The notes: generated from the sequence alone by a model not told the origin. DNA of 64,000 nt from Cytidiella melzeri (GCA_022592445.1 JABYQR010000231.1:1-64000), one strand, 5' to 3'. Positions 10,112-18,754 are shown, counted from the first letter of the stretch. Numbers and translations are program-made.

Positions 10112-11899
10112 TCAGTGTGATGTTCTTGAGATATCCAGACCGATGTGTTTGCCTTCATCCCAGCTAAGATCGTATGTAGATGGATAGATCGTGCGAAGGA
10201 AAGCGGGGTCGGTCTGTGTATTGAATTCCCGAAAGTGCGAGCGGAGATCCGCAAAGAGTGAAGCTTTGATGACCCGGGGCGCTCCGGGGTTTGCTTTGTA
10301 GAAGTCGTCAATTGCTTCTTGACTATTCTCGAGGTTTTCTACTGGTTCCCAGCTATTGTGTCCGTCTGAATACCCTTCCCATTTGACTAGGAATTGCAAT
10401 TTCTTCCAACGTCCGTGTAGCCTGCTGTCTAGCACTTTTTCGACGACGTACTGTTCTTCTCCTTCTATGACGATAGGATCAGGAGGTGGAGGTACATCTT
10501 TGCCGTTGTCGTGCCAGGGACTTAGACGGTTGATGTGGAAGACGGGGTGGATTCGGAGATAGCTGGGTAGATCGAGTTTGTAATCGAGATCGCCAATGCG
10601 TTCGATGACCTTGTACGGGCCGAGCTGTCGAGGACCGAGTTTAGGGGTAGCCTGATGAATTTGGACGTTCTTAGCGTTTAGCCAGACCATGTCCCCTACT
10701 TGGAAGACGCGTGGAGAACGCTTCTCAGACTCGTAAAGTTGCTTCATCTTTTCTTTGCTTAGACGAAGAGCTGCTTCGGTCTCCTTTCGTACTCGAGCCA
10801 TATTATCCAGGCGCTCATCGAGTGAAGGGATATTGCTTCGCTTGCCAACTGGTATAGTGAAGTCGGGGCGATATCCGTAGATGACTTCAAACGGTGTTTG
10901 TGAGTTACCCGCATGTACTCGCGAGTTGAGTGCAAATTCAGCCGCCGGCAGATGATCGACCCAGTCGTCTTGTCGTTGCTGACAGAATAGACGCAGATAC
11001 TGTTCGATATCCTGGTTTTTGCGTTCGACTTTGCCATTTCCTTGCGGATGATAGGCGGTCGTAAAACCAGTCTCTATGCCTAGGCGGTGATAGAGCGCAC
11101 GCATGAAGCGTGCTGCAAACTGGGGTCCTCGGTCAGAGAACACCTTCTTGGGAATGCCGTGAAGTCGGAATACTTCCTTGTAGTGTAGATCGGCAATCCC
11201 CTCAGCGTTAACCTTAGTGGTAGTAGGGATGATGTGCGTTTGATCGGAGTAATGGTCGACGTAGACCGCGATCGAATCAAATCCCTTAGAGGGTGGCAGC
11301 TGAGTGATGAGATCTACTCCGACGTGTTCCCAAGGTCCGGCCGGAGTTTCCTGAGGCTGTAGTACTGCTTTAGGGTGTGGAGCTGACTTGTAGCGTTGGC
11401 AGCGATCACAACCTAGTACGTAAGTCTCGATGAAGGCATTCATCTTCGGCCACCAATAGTGTCGTGAGACTAGCTCTATGGTGCCGTGTTTGCCCGGATG
11501 ACCAGCCGCGGGTGTGTCATGGCAAGATTTGACGATTTCGTGACGGAGCTCTTTGTTGTTAGGGATGTAGAGTTTTCCCTTGTAATAGATGAGCCCGTCA
11601 CTCTCTTCCCATTCGAGTAAACCGCCGACAAGTTTGCGAGGACCCTTTTTGCGAAGGGTAGCGAGAGCTTGTGCGACTTCTGCTTCTTGCTCTGTGCATT
11701 CTCGGATCTTTGATTCGAGTGGAGAAGCAGTGGCGAGCGCACTGGTAGCGAGGATCCGGAAGTGTTCCGGTTTCAGTACCACCTGATCCTTGTTGTCTTC
11801 TTCGTCCGTGACAGCGTGAGAGTGAAGACGAGAGAGAGGATCAGCATGTATCATGGTACTACCGGGCTTGTGTACCAACACGAAGTCGAAGTCAGCCAA
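10112..11899 (-). CDS. Gypsy integrase with C-terminal chromodomain (3' part of pol)
   Basis: The frame begins in the last part of RNase H ('DFDFVLVHKPGSTMIHADPLSRL') and continues through the integrase. There is an HHCC zinc finger (HPGKHG .. CDRCQRY), a DDE core (D in GVDLITQLPP, D in VFSDRGPQF, E in GKVERKNQD), and a GPY/F-like module (LGPRQLGPYKV). A chromodomain (YVVEKVLDSR .. LVKWEGYSDGHNSWEP) follows, with about 50 further residues. The chromodomain is expected to direct integration to particular chromatin. The segment is continuous with the RT frame only after a one-base shift near 12,035. About 595 codons are open here. Confidence 0.95.
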   Translation of the reverse strand: MADFDFVLVHKPGSTMIHADPLSRLHSHAVTDEEDNKDQVVLKPEHFRILATSALATASPLESKIRECTEQEAEVAQALATLRKKGPRKLVGGLLEWEESDGLIYYKGKLYIPNNKELRHEIVKSCHDTPAAGHPGKHGTIELVSRHYWWPKMNAFIETYVLGCDRCQRYKSAPHPKAVLQPQETPAGPWEHVGVDLITQLPPSKGFDSIAVYVDHYSDQTHIIPTTTKVNAEGIADLHYKEVFRLHGIPKKVFSDRGPQFAARFMRALYHRLGIETGFTTAYHPQGNGKVERKNQDIEQYLRLFCQQRQDDWVDHLPAAEFALNSRVHAGNSQTPFEVIYGYRPDFTIPVGKRSNIPSLDERLDNMARVRKETEAALRLSKEKMKQLYESEKRSPRVFQVGDMVWLNAKNVQIHQATPKLGPRQLGPYKVIERIGDLDYKLDLPSYLRIHPVFHINRLSPWHDNGKDVPPPPDPIVIEGEEQYVVEKVLDSRLHGRWKKLQFLVKWEGYSDGHNSWEPVENLENSQEAIDDFYKANPGAPRVIKASLFADLRSHFREFNTQTDPAFLRTIYPSTYDLSWDEGKHIGLDISRTSH

Positions 11900-13062
11900 G
11901 AGTAATGACCAACGTGCTTGACGTCGAGTGAGGTGTTGCGCAGTCTTCCAGTACTGCAGGTTTGCGTGATCTGTCCAGATCTCAAACGGTTCCTTGAGCC
12001 CCTCAAGGTAGTGGCGCCAATCTTTGAGAGCCTGGTGATGGCTAACATCTCCCGATCAAAGATTTCGTAGTTACGTTCAGCTTCAGTCATAGATGCGGAC
12101 CGGTAGGCGATAGGGTGATAGAATCCATCTTCCTTTGATTTCTGGGAGATGATTCCACCGGTCGCATAGCCCGAGGCATCGACTTCTAGACGTGTAGGGA
12201 GTTCAGGGTCCCAGACTGCCAAGATAGGCTTAGTGGTAAAGGCCTTCTTTAGCATCGTGAAGGCAGTCTGCTGTGCTGGACCCCAGACGAACGGTACGTC
12301 CTTCTTAGTCAGGTCGTGTAGAGGCCGTGCATGCTTTGAGAAGTCTCGAATGAAGCGGCGGTAGAAGTTGGCAAACCCGATGAATCCTCTGACTTCTTTG
12401 AGGTTCTTGGGTGTGGGCCACGTAGAAACTGCTTGGACTTTGACAGGGTCCATAGCTACTTCGCCGGCACGAATGATCAACCCGAGGTATTCGATCTCAG
12501 ATTTCTCAAATTCGCACTTTTCCGGCCGAAGGTAGAGGTCATGCTGCTGAAGTCGCTCGAGGACTTCATGTACAACCTTGCGGTGCTCTGTCAGGTTGTT
12601 GCTCCAGATCAAGATGTCATCTAGATAGACAGCCACCTTGCCCTCGGCGACGAGGTCGGCAAAGATGTTGTCCATCAGAGCTTGGAAGGTAGCGGGTGAG
12701 TTTGTGAGACCGAAGAACATGACCTTAGGTTCGAAGAGTCCTCGGTTGGTAACAAACGCTGCTTTGTACTCGTCTCCTTCTTTGATTCGGACATTGTGAT
12801 ATCCCCAACGAACATCGAATTTTGTGAAGATCTTTGCACCCTTGAGCTTGTTGATGATGTCGGTGGCAAGCGGTAGAGGGTAGCGGTTCTTTACAGTGAT
12901 GTCATTGAGTTTTCTGTAGTCCTGAATAAGTCGGAGTTTGTTATCCTTCTTCTTGATAAAGAAGACTGGAGAAGCCATCGGAGACTTGGAAGGCGTGATG
13001 TAACCTTTGGATAGGTTCTCCTGGATGAACTTGTCAAGCTCGGCTTGTTCATTCAGGGGCAT
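11851..13062 (-). CDS. Gypsy reverse transcriptase/RNase H (middle of pol, frameshifted at both ends)
   Basis: The frame carries the RT palm: 'GYITPSKSPMASPVFFIKKKD', 'LIQDYRKLN', 'FTKFDVRWGYHNVRI', the catalytic YLDD (YLDDILIW), 'GFIGFANFYRRFI', and the RNase H start 'LEVDASGYATGGIIS'. Near 12,030-12,040, just after 'EIFDREMLAI', the expected RNase H motif continues in another frame (that of 10112-11899), so one base is missing. The junction with the protease frame near 13,070 also needs a one-base change. The ATG at 13062 is internal to the family's pol and is not a real start. Confidence 0.93.
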   Translation of the reverse strand: MPLNEQAELDKFIQENLSKGYITPSKSPMASPVFFIKKKDNKLRLIQDYRKLNDITVKNRYPLPLATDIINKLKGAKIFTKFDVRWGYHNVRIKEGDEYKAAFVTNRGLFEPKVMFFGLTNSPATFQALMDNIFADLVAEGKVAVYLDDILIWSNNLTEHRKVVHEVLERLQQHDLYLRPEKCEFEKSEIEYLGLIIRAGEVAMDPVKVQAVSTWPTPKNLKEVRGFIGFANFYRRFIRDFSKHARPLHDLTKKDVPFVWGPAQQTAFTMLKKAFTTKPILAVWDPELPTRLEVDASGYATGGIISQKSKEDGFYHPIAYRSASMTEAERNYEIFDREMLAITRLSKIGATTLRGSRNRLRSGQITQTCSTGRLRNTSLDVKHVGHYSWLTSTSCWYTSPVVP

Positions 13063-13910
13063 AGGGTAAACTTTCGATTTGATGGTTCAGGAGCGTCTGG
13101 TTTGAGATCAATCGAATGGTCCCAGGGCTGATGCTGGGGTAGCCGATTAGACTCTTCCTCAGAGAAGACTTTAGCGTGTCTATGGTACTCTGAGGGAACA
13201 ATGTCTTCGAAGGAGCGATGAGCTTTAGCTTCGTTTGCTTCGGCAGCAAGCTTAGTAGAGTAGGTGAAGCCGGCCATACACCAGACTTCGTCAGTGGTGT
13301 CTTGGATAATACCGGCTTTGACCCACTGCCTACGTTCTTTGCGATTACCGTCAACCTTCTGGAAAGGTTCGTCAGGAGATTCTTCCGAGCCGCTCGGAAT
13401 TGTCATTTCTCCTTTTTCCCAGTTGACGGTAGGGTTTACGCGCTTGAGCCATGGTAGCCCAAGAATGATGTCTTCTGGACCTAAGTCCGTGACGAGAAAT
13501 TCTGCTTTTTCCGTGTGATCTCCAACTGTGAGTGTAAGGCGAACGAAGTGCGTTAATCCGCCAGCTTTATTCTTAGTTCCGTCAATGTTATGCAATGAGA
13601 TAATCCTTTCGAGCGGGTGCTGAATAATCTTATGCTTCTTGACGAACTGATGACTGATGAATAAAGCTGTAGCTCCTGAATCGATCATGGCAGGAATGCG
13701 AATGCTTCTATTCAGACCTTTTACTAGTACATGTATTCGGAAATGGGACGATAACCGGTCTAAAGATGATATAGTACATGCAGAGACAGTAGATGACGGG
13801 CACGGAGTTGCTATGGTACACGAGGCAGAAGACGAGGAGGACGACGAAGGAGACAAGGACAGGGTATCAGGGGGACTCGCAGCTGCGGCTGTGTCACGAG
13901 TCCGTTTCAA
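13053..13910 (-). CDS. Gypsy aspartic protease (5' part of pol)
   Basis: This carries the retropepsin signature (MIDSGATALFIS, active-site D in DSGA) and the flap-side motif ILGLPWL followed by VNWEKGEM. The open frame begins with a TTG at 13910 rather than ATG and overlaps the last codons of gag. Relative to gag it is in the -1 frame, and the overlap contains a run of six T (minus strand), so a -1 shift is the likely way to make Gag-Pol. The N-terminal part is Ser-rich. It ends in a stop at 13053 just after 'PEPSNRK', where related elements continue into RT. Confidence 0.9.
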   Translation of the reverse strand: MKRTRDTAAAASPPDTLSLSPSSSSSSSASCTIATPCPSSTVSACTISSLDRLSSHFRIHVLVKGLNRSIRIPAMIDSGATALFISHQFVKKHKIIQHPLERIISLHNIDGTKNKAGGLTHFVRLTLTVGDHTEKAEFLVTDLGPEDIILGLPWLKRVNPTVNWEKGEMTIPSGSEESPDEPFQKVDGNRKERRQWVKAGIIQDTTDEVWCMAGFTYSTKLAAEANEAKAHRSFEDIVPSEYHRHAKVFSEEESNRLPQHQPWDHSIDLKPDAPEPSNRKFTLCP

Positions 13911-15163
13911 AAAACCGCATTGATTTTTGCTGCCATCTCATCCATTTGCTTCTTCTGGATGTCAAGCATGTCCTTGAGCGCAGCAATCTTAGCATCCTTG
14001 TCGTTGGACGCGTCTTGCTTTGGCGCAGTAGTGGTCGACGAGGTCGACGAGGTTGCAGCAACTTTTTGTCCCTTAGGGACGCCTTGAAGCCTTTTCAGGC
14101 AAACCGCCCCCCAGTGACCGGTACCACCACAGTGGTTGCAAACTGGGTCGTCAGGGTGCTTCGAGTCCCTTTTCTTGTGGTTCTCGGATCCACAAACCGA
14201 GCAACGCTTGCTCATCTCCTTCTTCCATTTCTGGAAGATCTCTTGTTTGCCCAGACCCGCAAAGAGCGAGTCGAACGAGGCAGAGAAACGGGAGGCGTCG
14301 ATCTCCATAGCATTGGGATCGCGGAACGCCTGTTGATGGGACTTGCCATGTCCTGATGAGCTGTCCACCATGACCTTGCCGGTGCTGTTGCGAAGGTCGG
14401 CAAGTTGAGCATCGACCGCTTTGCATTGGTCCTTGAGTGCGTCGTAGGTGGCGGCGCGGGTTTGGAAGTACGAGACGCGTTGCAAGTACTCGGTGCTCAA
14501 GCTTGACTTGAGGCGATCGAAGAGGTCCTGCTGGCTCCAGCCAGTGCGAGGGGCCCAGGTCTCGAACTCCGAGATGTGGGCGGCGAATGTCTTGTTACCC
14601 TGCTTCATGCCGGTAATCTTAGTCTTGGCCTCCATGACCGCGTCAATAGGCTCAAACTTTGCCTTGAAGGCCTCGATAAACGTGTCCCAGTCATTTCCAA
14701 ATGCTGGTTTGGAGTTGGCCAGCTCCTCAATATGAGGACGAGCCCAGTCGGCAGCGTCGTCTTGCATGAATGATAGGGCGCTGGTGATGAGTTTGTGAGG
14801 ATCAAAGATCCTCGCGCCGTTGTTATCCAGCCGGACTTGTCCTTGGGCATCCTGCTGAAAGAATGCTTTGCCCTGATTTTGCGCCCAGACGATGAACGCG
14901 TGTCGGAAGAGCCTGGCTTCTGACGAGGTTTTCCCCTTAAAGGAGACCGGCTTTTCAACGATACTCCGTTCCCTGGAGCCGTGAGTAGCAGCGACAACCG
15001 CTGGCGTCTGTGCGGCGGCGAGTGCAGCCACCTGATTTGTAAGGTCAACCATCCTCTGTGTTAAGACGCCCAATATATTTAGGACGTCTTGCTGGCTCAG
15101 GTTGGTGACTGGGGCAGCTGGGGCAGCAGGGGCGGCGGGCTGGTTGGGCTGGTTGGGATCCAT
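13907..15163 (-). CDS. Gypsy gag polyprotein
   Basis: The 418-residue protein has a Pro/Ala-rich N-terminus, a capsid-like middle ('FEPIDAVMEAKTKI', 'FAAHISEFETWAP') and a CCHC zinc knuckle near the C-terminus (CNHCGGTGHWGAVC, C-x2-C-x4-H-x4-C). A second Cys pair (CSVCGSENH) precedes it. It assembles the particle and packages RNA. The ATG is chosen because it gives the full capsid region and lies 41 bases after the stop of the upstream frame. Confidence 0.93.
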   Translation of the reverse strand: MDPNQPNQPAAPAAPAAPVTNLSQQDVLNILGVLTQRMVDLTNQVAALAAAQTPAVVAATHGSRERSIVEKPVSFKGKTSSEARLFRHAFIVWAQNQGKAFFQQDAQGQVRLDNNGARIFDPHKLITSALSFMQDDAADWARPHIEELANSKPAFGNDWDTFIEAFKAKFEPIDAVMEAKTKITGMKQGNKTFAAHISEFETWAPRTGWSQQDLFDRLKSSLSTEYLQRVSYFQTRAATYDALKDQCKAVDAQLADLRNSTGKVMVDSSSGHGKSHQQAFRDPNAMEIDASRFSASFDSLFAGLGKQEIFQKWKKEMSKRCSVCGSENHKKRDSKHPDDPVCNHCGGTGHWGAVCLKRLQGVPKGQKVAATSSTSSTTTAPKQDASNDKDAKIAALKDMLDIQKKQMDEMAAKINAVF

Positions 15164-15204
15164 GTCGAAGAAATGTATGCAATTGTTAAAAAACTATGGA
15201 CTGT

Positions 15205-15933
15205 CTAGATCCACTCGAAGTAGCTATCGTTATTAACTACGTTAAGTTGCGCAAGAACTTTGCTATAGTTCTTGCGAAGCTGCTTAAACGAGACTTTTCC
15301 AATTGCTTTGCAACCCCAATCTAGGAGTTGCCACTCGCGGTCGGCTGTGACAGGTGCGAGCTCGTCAAGTCGGTTAAGGAAGCGATTGACTTTATTGACG
15401 AGGTGGAGTAGCGCACGACGATGGTCGGGGTCTGCGCAGTTGAGAAGTTCTTGTAGCTCTGTTAAAGCTTGCAAGCGGGTATGGACAGCAGTAAGCTTCG
15501 GCCTGAAGATGCCGATGAGGTCAGCCGGTGATAACTTTTTGAAGTCTATCAGTACCGGTTTGGGTGCAGCGGGAGCGGGAGTGGGCGGAGGGAGTTTGGC
15601 AAGTCGCTCAGCGAGAGTCGGCTTGTGAGTTTGTTGCTCAGCAAGAGTGCGAGCACGTTCCTCGGCTGCACGTTCTCCGTATGCTCGGGCAGAAGCGCGG
15701 AGTTGTCGATTTTCCTCGTAAGAGGGGACGGTGAGGGTGATGCCTTTGACAGGCGGCTTCTTTGATACGTACTTCGCGACGTTGACGAGGTCTTTGTCAG
15801 ACCAGCGATGAGGTTGACCGCTCGTACGCTTGGCAGCGAGAGCGTCGAGGAAAGATGGGGGGAGGCACCTCTTGAGCTGAGGCTCGTTCGTAGAGAGGTC
15901 CTTGGAAAAACGGGTGCGCGTGTCCTTAGGCAC
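15205..15933 (-). CDS. Extra open frame upstream of gag, function unknown
   Basis: A 242-residue ATG frame lies between the leader and gag, which is not part of the standard gypsy gene order. The N-terminus is basic ('MPKDTRTRFSKDL'), with 'WSDKDLVNVAKYVSKKPP', a Glu/Arg-rich helix (residues 85-115), a Pro-rich hinge, and a helical C-terminus ending 'NDSYFEWI'. No zinc finger or enzyme motif is visible. It may be a captured host segment, a duplicated gag-like helical domain, or an accessory protein. It is intact, whereas pol carries two shifts. Confidence 0.6.
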   Translation of the reverse strand: MPKDTRTRFSKDLSTNEPQLKRCLPPSFLDALAAKRTSGQPHRWSDKDLVNVAKYVSKKPPVKGITLTVPSYEENRQLRASARAYGERAAEERARTLAEQQTHKPTLAERLAKLPPPTPAPAAPKPVLIDFKKLSPADLIGIFRPKLTAVHTRLQALTELQELLNCADPDHRRALLHLVNKVNRFLNRLDELAPVTADREWQLLDWGCKAIGKVSFKQLRKNYSKVLAQLNVVNNDSYFEWI

Positions 15934-16078
15934 TGAACAACGCAGGGGGTAGAAACGGACGACGTAAGTAGTAGCTCAACGGTATGAAAAGACCGGAGAC
16001 GTACTCGTCAAACAGGAATAAACTTTTTTAAACGGTGGGAATGGGGGAACCCAGGGTTTCACAACGATCTCGACCTAA

Positions 16079-16835
16079 TGTCACGGAGACGGAGCTCGAC
16101 GTAACAACTAGGGACACGGAGTGGAAGACGACGACGAGGTGGTGGCAGGCGTATAGCACAATGCTCTCACCAGCTATAGACCTTATACAGATATCTAGCC
16201 CAGTAAAGACCAAGTTAGTATTGTACTACCAGCTATGTAGTACAAGAGGGGTTTGCTTACCTAGCCCAGTAAAGACCAAGAGGTCGAGATGAGGGCTAGG
16301 AGCGTACATGTAGCTGTTATATAGACTTCAGGGACCTGCGCACAGACCATGTTGAGGGCAGGCTTTGCAAGAAGCCGTGTGAACGAAGAACAAAAGAACT
16401 ACCTAAAGGAGAACAATAGCTATTGTCTAGACCTTGCCAAGAACTCTACCCGTGAGAGAATCTATCTAAAAGGAGACCAACTATTGTATTCCATTCCCAC
16501 ACCTGTGAGAACATCCTTCCATAAAGAGAACAATAGGGAAAGAACAATAAGGAGCCCATGTGGACGGTATCTATGACGTCAAACCCTAGCTATGGGCTGA
16601 GCCATGTGGTTGTAGCCATGTGGTCTTACTTAAGCTAAGTCACATGCCAGTGTGACGTAGTAGCAAGTAATGTGACCGTGTGGAGCGTCTAAGCCACGTG
16701 ATACGGGCGCTTAATAGACGTGCAAAAGGGAGTTTTATGCAGAGAGAATTGAAACTAGGTTGTAGCCCAGAGTTTTACAGATAAAAACAAAAGGTAAATT
16801 GCGAAAATTAAGGGCTAGTCAGGCCATCCATGACA
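16079..16835 (-). repeat. 5' LTR of the gypsy element
   Basis: 757 bp, TGTCA..TGACA. It is about 99% identical to the LTR at 9187-9946; differences are concentrated in the first 270 bp on the plus strand. The internal sequence next to it (16078 leftwards) does not begin with the TGG expected for pairing to a tRNA 3' end, so the primer site was not identified; several fungal chromoviruses self-prime. Confidence 0.97.
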
Positions 16836-17270
16836 ACTCTCCTTTTCAGCCAATCGTGATACCTCTGCCGTGAGCCTCTTTGGTGACTAACCCTCGGGCA
16901 AATTCTTGAGTCGCGACCCGAACGAGTGGATCTTTGTGTGTGGCAAGAGTCATCAAGAGAGCCGGCCATTCATTGATAAACAAGTGCCTTTGAGGGTGAG
17001 CTTCATAGCAAGAGTTGGTGAGGAGAGTGATAAGAAGCTGGCATATTGAGTGCCCGCGCAGTGAGGAAACCACAGAGTCAACGAGATGGAGATCCATTGT
17101 GAGGTCGTCGACGATGAGGATGAGCTGCGGTAATCAATAGAGCGCGCTGTGTGACACCTTGTGACAGGACGCGTGCAGATGTGACCTACAACCGTAAATG
17201 GAGCGTGTGAAATGCTGACCAAGCATTCCCACCACATTGTTTGCCAGCCTGCCTGGCGTCGTCTTCAAAG

Positions 17271-17945
17271 CACTAGGGGCAAACACCGATTTCACACGCC
17301 TTGAAATTTGCATGATTACCCATTTAAATGTTAACTATCAGCAGATAATCCATAGGCAATTTTGGGCTCGGAATTGTTTCTTAATGTTTGAGAATACAAA
17401 ATAATGCTATACAAATTCTGTGGCTTTTCCGGCGCAGGAATTTCTGTTGTTTAAGTGGTAGTTAAATCAAAAAGAAAAATGAAAGGAAATTTACCTTTCA
17501 AGGCTCAGAAAACCAAGTGGAAAAGATGCCTTCCACGGATTCGGCGGGGCATGGGAAAAGGGCATGAAAAAATCAAGAAAAGGAAAGGGCGGGTAGAATT
17601 TCCGGCGGCCTACCTCGTTGCATGCACGTGCTACCGAAAAGTTCTTGAAAGTTGTTTGCCACGTTATGTTTGCCATCACCCGACACACGTGGGAAATCTA
17701 ATTGTTTTTACAATTTTAGGTTGGTCGGAAATCTGCCCGAAAAATCAATATTCACACAGATTTTCGGAGCACGGAAAGGCTGCCAGTAGATAGGCTTGGA
17801 AATTTGTAGAAAAATCACAAAAATGTCTTTGATTGTATATCAATCTTACCCCCCAAACATAACCAGATATTCATGGGATTTCTAACATCTCAAATAACTC
17901 TCACAATAATTTCACGCCATGTGAAATCGGCCTTTGCCCGCAGTG
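17271..17945. repeat. 675-bp segment with imperfect CACT-type inverted ends
   Basis: 17271-17298 (CACTAGGGGCAAAC..) and the reverse complement of 17918-17945 (CACTGCGGGCAAAG..) match at about 23 of 28 positions. The segment accounts for most of the length difference between the left (196 bp) and right (819 bp) arms outside the inner repeats. It could be a small CACTA-like insertion. No matching target duplication is seen at its edges, and it contains no gene. Confidence 0.35.
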
Positions 17946-18630
17946 ATAATGGTGGGATCAATCGGACTTTCAAATTTACGGTACATTCCGGTGGCTATCA
18001 GCTGTGTATACGAAGTCGAGACTCAACATATCCAAACTTCCCTGGGACTCATTAGAACGACGACGCCAGGCAGGCTGGATAGGAGCCTGAAATGCTACGT
18101 GATGTTTCTCACTTTTATAACCCCTCGTCGGCATCCTGCCCATCCTGCCGTAGGTCGCGCCCCCCTCCCCCTCTCCAACATCGGGGATAAAAGCTGGTGT
18201 ATTACACAGATGTACCCGCACAGATCTGTGTACCTTAAGGTGAGTTCGAATTTGGGCGAGTTTTCTCGCGCAATGGACTGAGCGCCAAAGTTCTACGAGC
18301 ACCCCGAGTCCGTCTCACTGGTTGGTTCCGCTAAATGGCCGCTAGCTCCGGCCAACTTTTGCTCTTGTGTCCCATATGGATATCAAAATTGCTCCTGTCC
18401 ACGCTTTGACCAGTCGTTGTCACAGATTTGGACCTTTCGTCATCCCGCTGTGTCAATGGGCCATGGTCCATACCAAGTGCGCCTAACCCGCATGACATGG
18501 CCACTGGCCATTCTGCATGCAAATGTCATGACGACTTACACCGTTTGTCTTCCTTGTATTGTGCATGCGCTGTGCCAGGATTTTGTCTTTTGGCCTTTCC
18601 GACAAATCTGTACAAACAACGGCGAAGACT

Positions 18631-18639
18631 TATATAAAG
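18631..18639 (+). promoter_or_regulatory. TATA box candidate upstream of a small frame
   Basis: TATATAAAG, followed by an (AC)8 microsatellite (18665-18680) and, 116 bp downstream, the ATG at 18755. The spacing fits a fungal core promoter, but the downstream frame is not recognised. Confidence 0.35.
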
Positions 18640-18754
18640 CTTACAAAATTCAAGCAAAATTTGGACACACACACACACACAACAACTCCCACTTTCGCGT
18701 CCTCTCGCCTTCAAAGGAAGCTTGCCAGCGTGCGCTCGATCGAATTTTTCCTCG

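Larger units (their letters stand above)
9187..16835 (-). mobile_element. Near-complete Ty3/gypsy LTR retrotransposon (chromovirus type)
   Basis: The 7,649-bp element lies on the minus strand: 5' LTR 16079-16835, leader 15934-16078, an extra 5' frame 15205-15933, gag 13907-15163, protease 13053-13910, reverse transcriptase/RNase H from 13062, integrase with C-terminal chromodomain to 10112, polypurine tract 9950-9960, 3' LTR 9187-9946. Target duplication is ACTCT at 9182-9186 and 16836-16840. The LTRs differ by only about four substitutions and three 1-bp indels, so the insertion is recent. The domain order PR-RT-RH-IN with a chromodomain defines the chromovirus lineage. Two single-base shifts in pol mean this copy is probably not autonomous as read. 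Confidence 0.97.
8403..17097 (-). pseudogene. DUF6589-type gene relic split by a gypsy insertion
   Basis: Minus-strand pieces on both sides of the gypsy element read as parts of the basidiomycete-specific DUF6589 family. Right of the insertion (17097 to 16836) are 'VRVATQEFARG' and then 'EVSRLAEKES'. Left of it (9186 to 8735) are 'GWHISAVNACAEQFDTF' and 'MARRMQEQAPVL', then an acidic spacer. At 8600-8403 is 'VKVFAHAGLSLSLTTVHKMV'. Removing the gypsy element and one ACTCT copy restores a continuous frame across 16836/9186. The gene is also damaged independently: a frame change near 16870-16885, another between 8735 and 8600, and truncated ends. Function is not established; its place between inverted repeats suggests a transposon-encoded protein. 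Confidence 0.7.
8190..17270. repeat. Inner 69-bp inverted repeats flanking the DUF6589 relic
   Basis: 8190-8258 and the reverse complement of 17202-17270 agree at 66 of 69 positions. Each contains a ~26-bp block (tttgaagacg-ygccaggcaggctgg) that also occurs, in the opposite orientation, within the first 40 bp of the outer TIRs (8004-8030 and 18056-18080). Each end of the element could therefore fold back on itself. The repeats are either subterminal sites of the outer element or the TIRs of a second, related element nested in it. No clear target duplication was found at their edges. Confidence 0.75.
7994..18089. mobile_element. Large TIR DNA element with ~145-bp TIRs and 9-bp target duplication
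   Basis: The left end (from CAGGCTCCTA at 7994) and the reverse complement of the right end (to 18089) align over at least 145 bp. The first 35 bp agree at 33 positions, and a later 16-bp block (gccaccggaatgtacc) is exact. The element is flanked by a perfect 9-bp duplication AAATGCTAC at 7985-7993 and 18090-18098. Long TIRs with 9-bp duplications are typical of MULE-like elements; 8-9-bp duplications also occur in hAT and KDZ elements. It contains inner inverted repeats (8190-8258/17202-17270), a DUF6589 gene relic, and a later gypsy insertion. Without the gypsy element it would be about 2.4 kb. Confidence 0.8.

Noticed and set aside
11851..13062. Treating the ATG at 13062 as the start of an independent RT gene
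   Set aside because: The residues just before it in the alternative frame continue the protease-RT linker of the family; the ATG is internal to pol.
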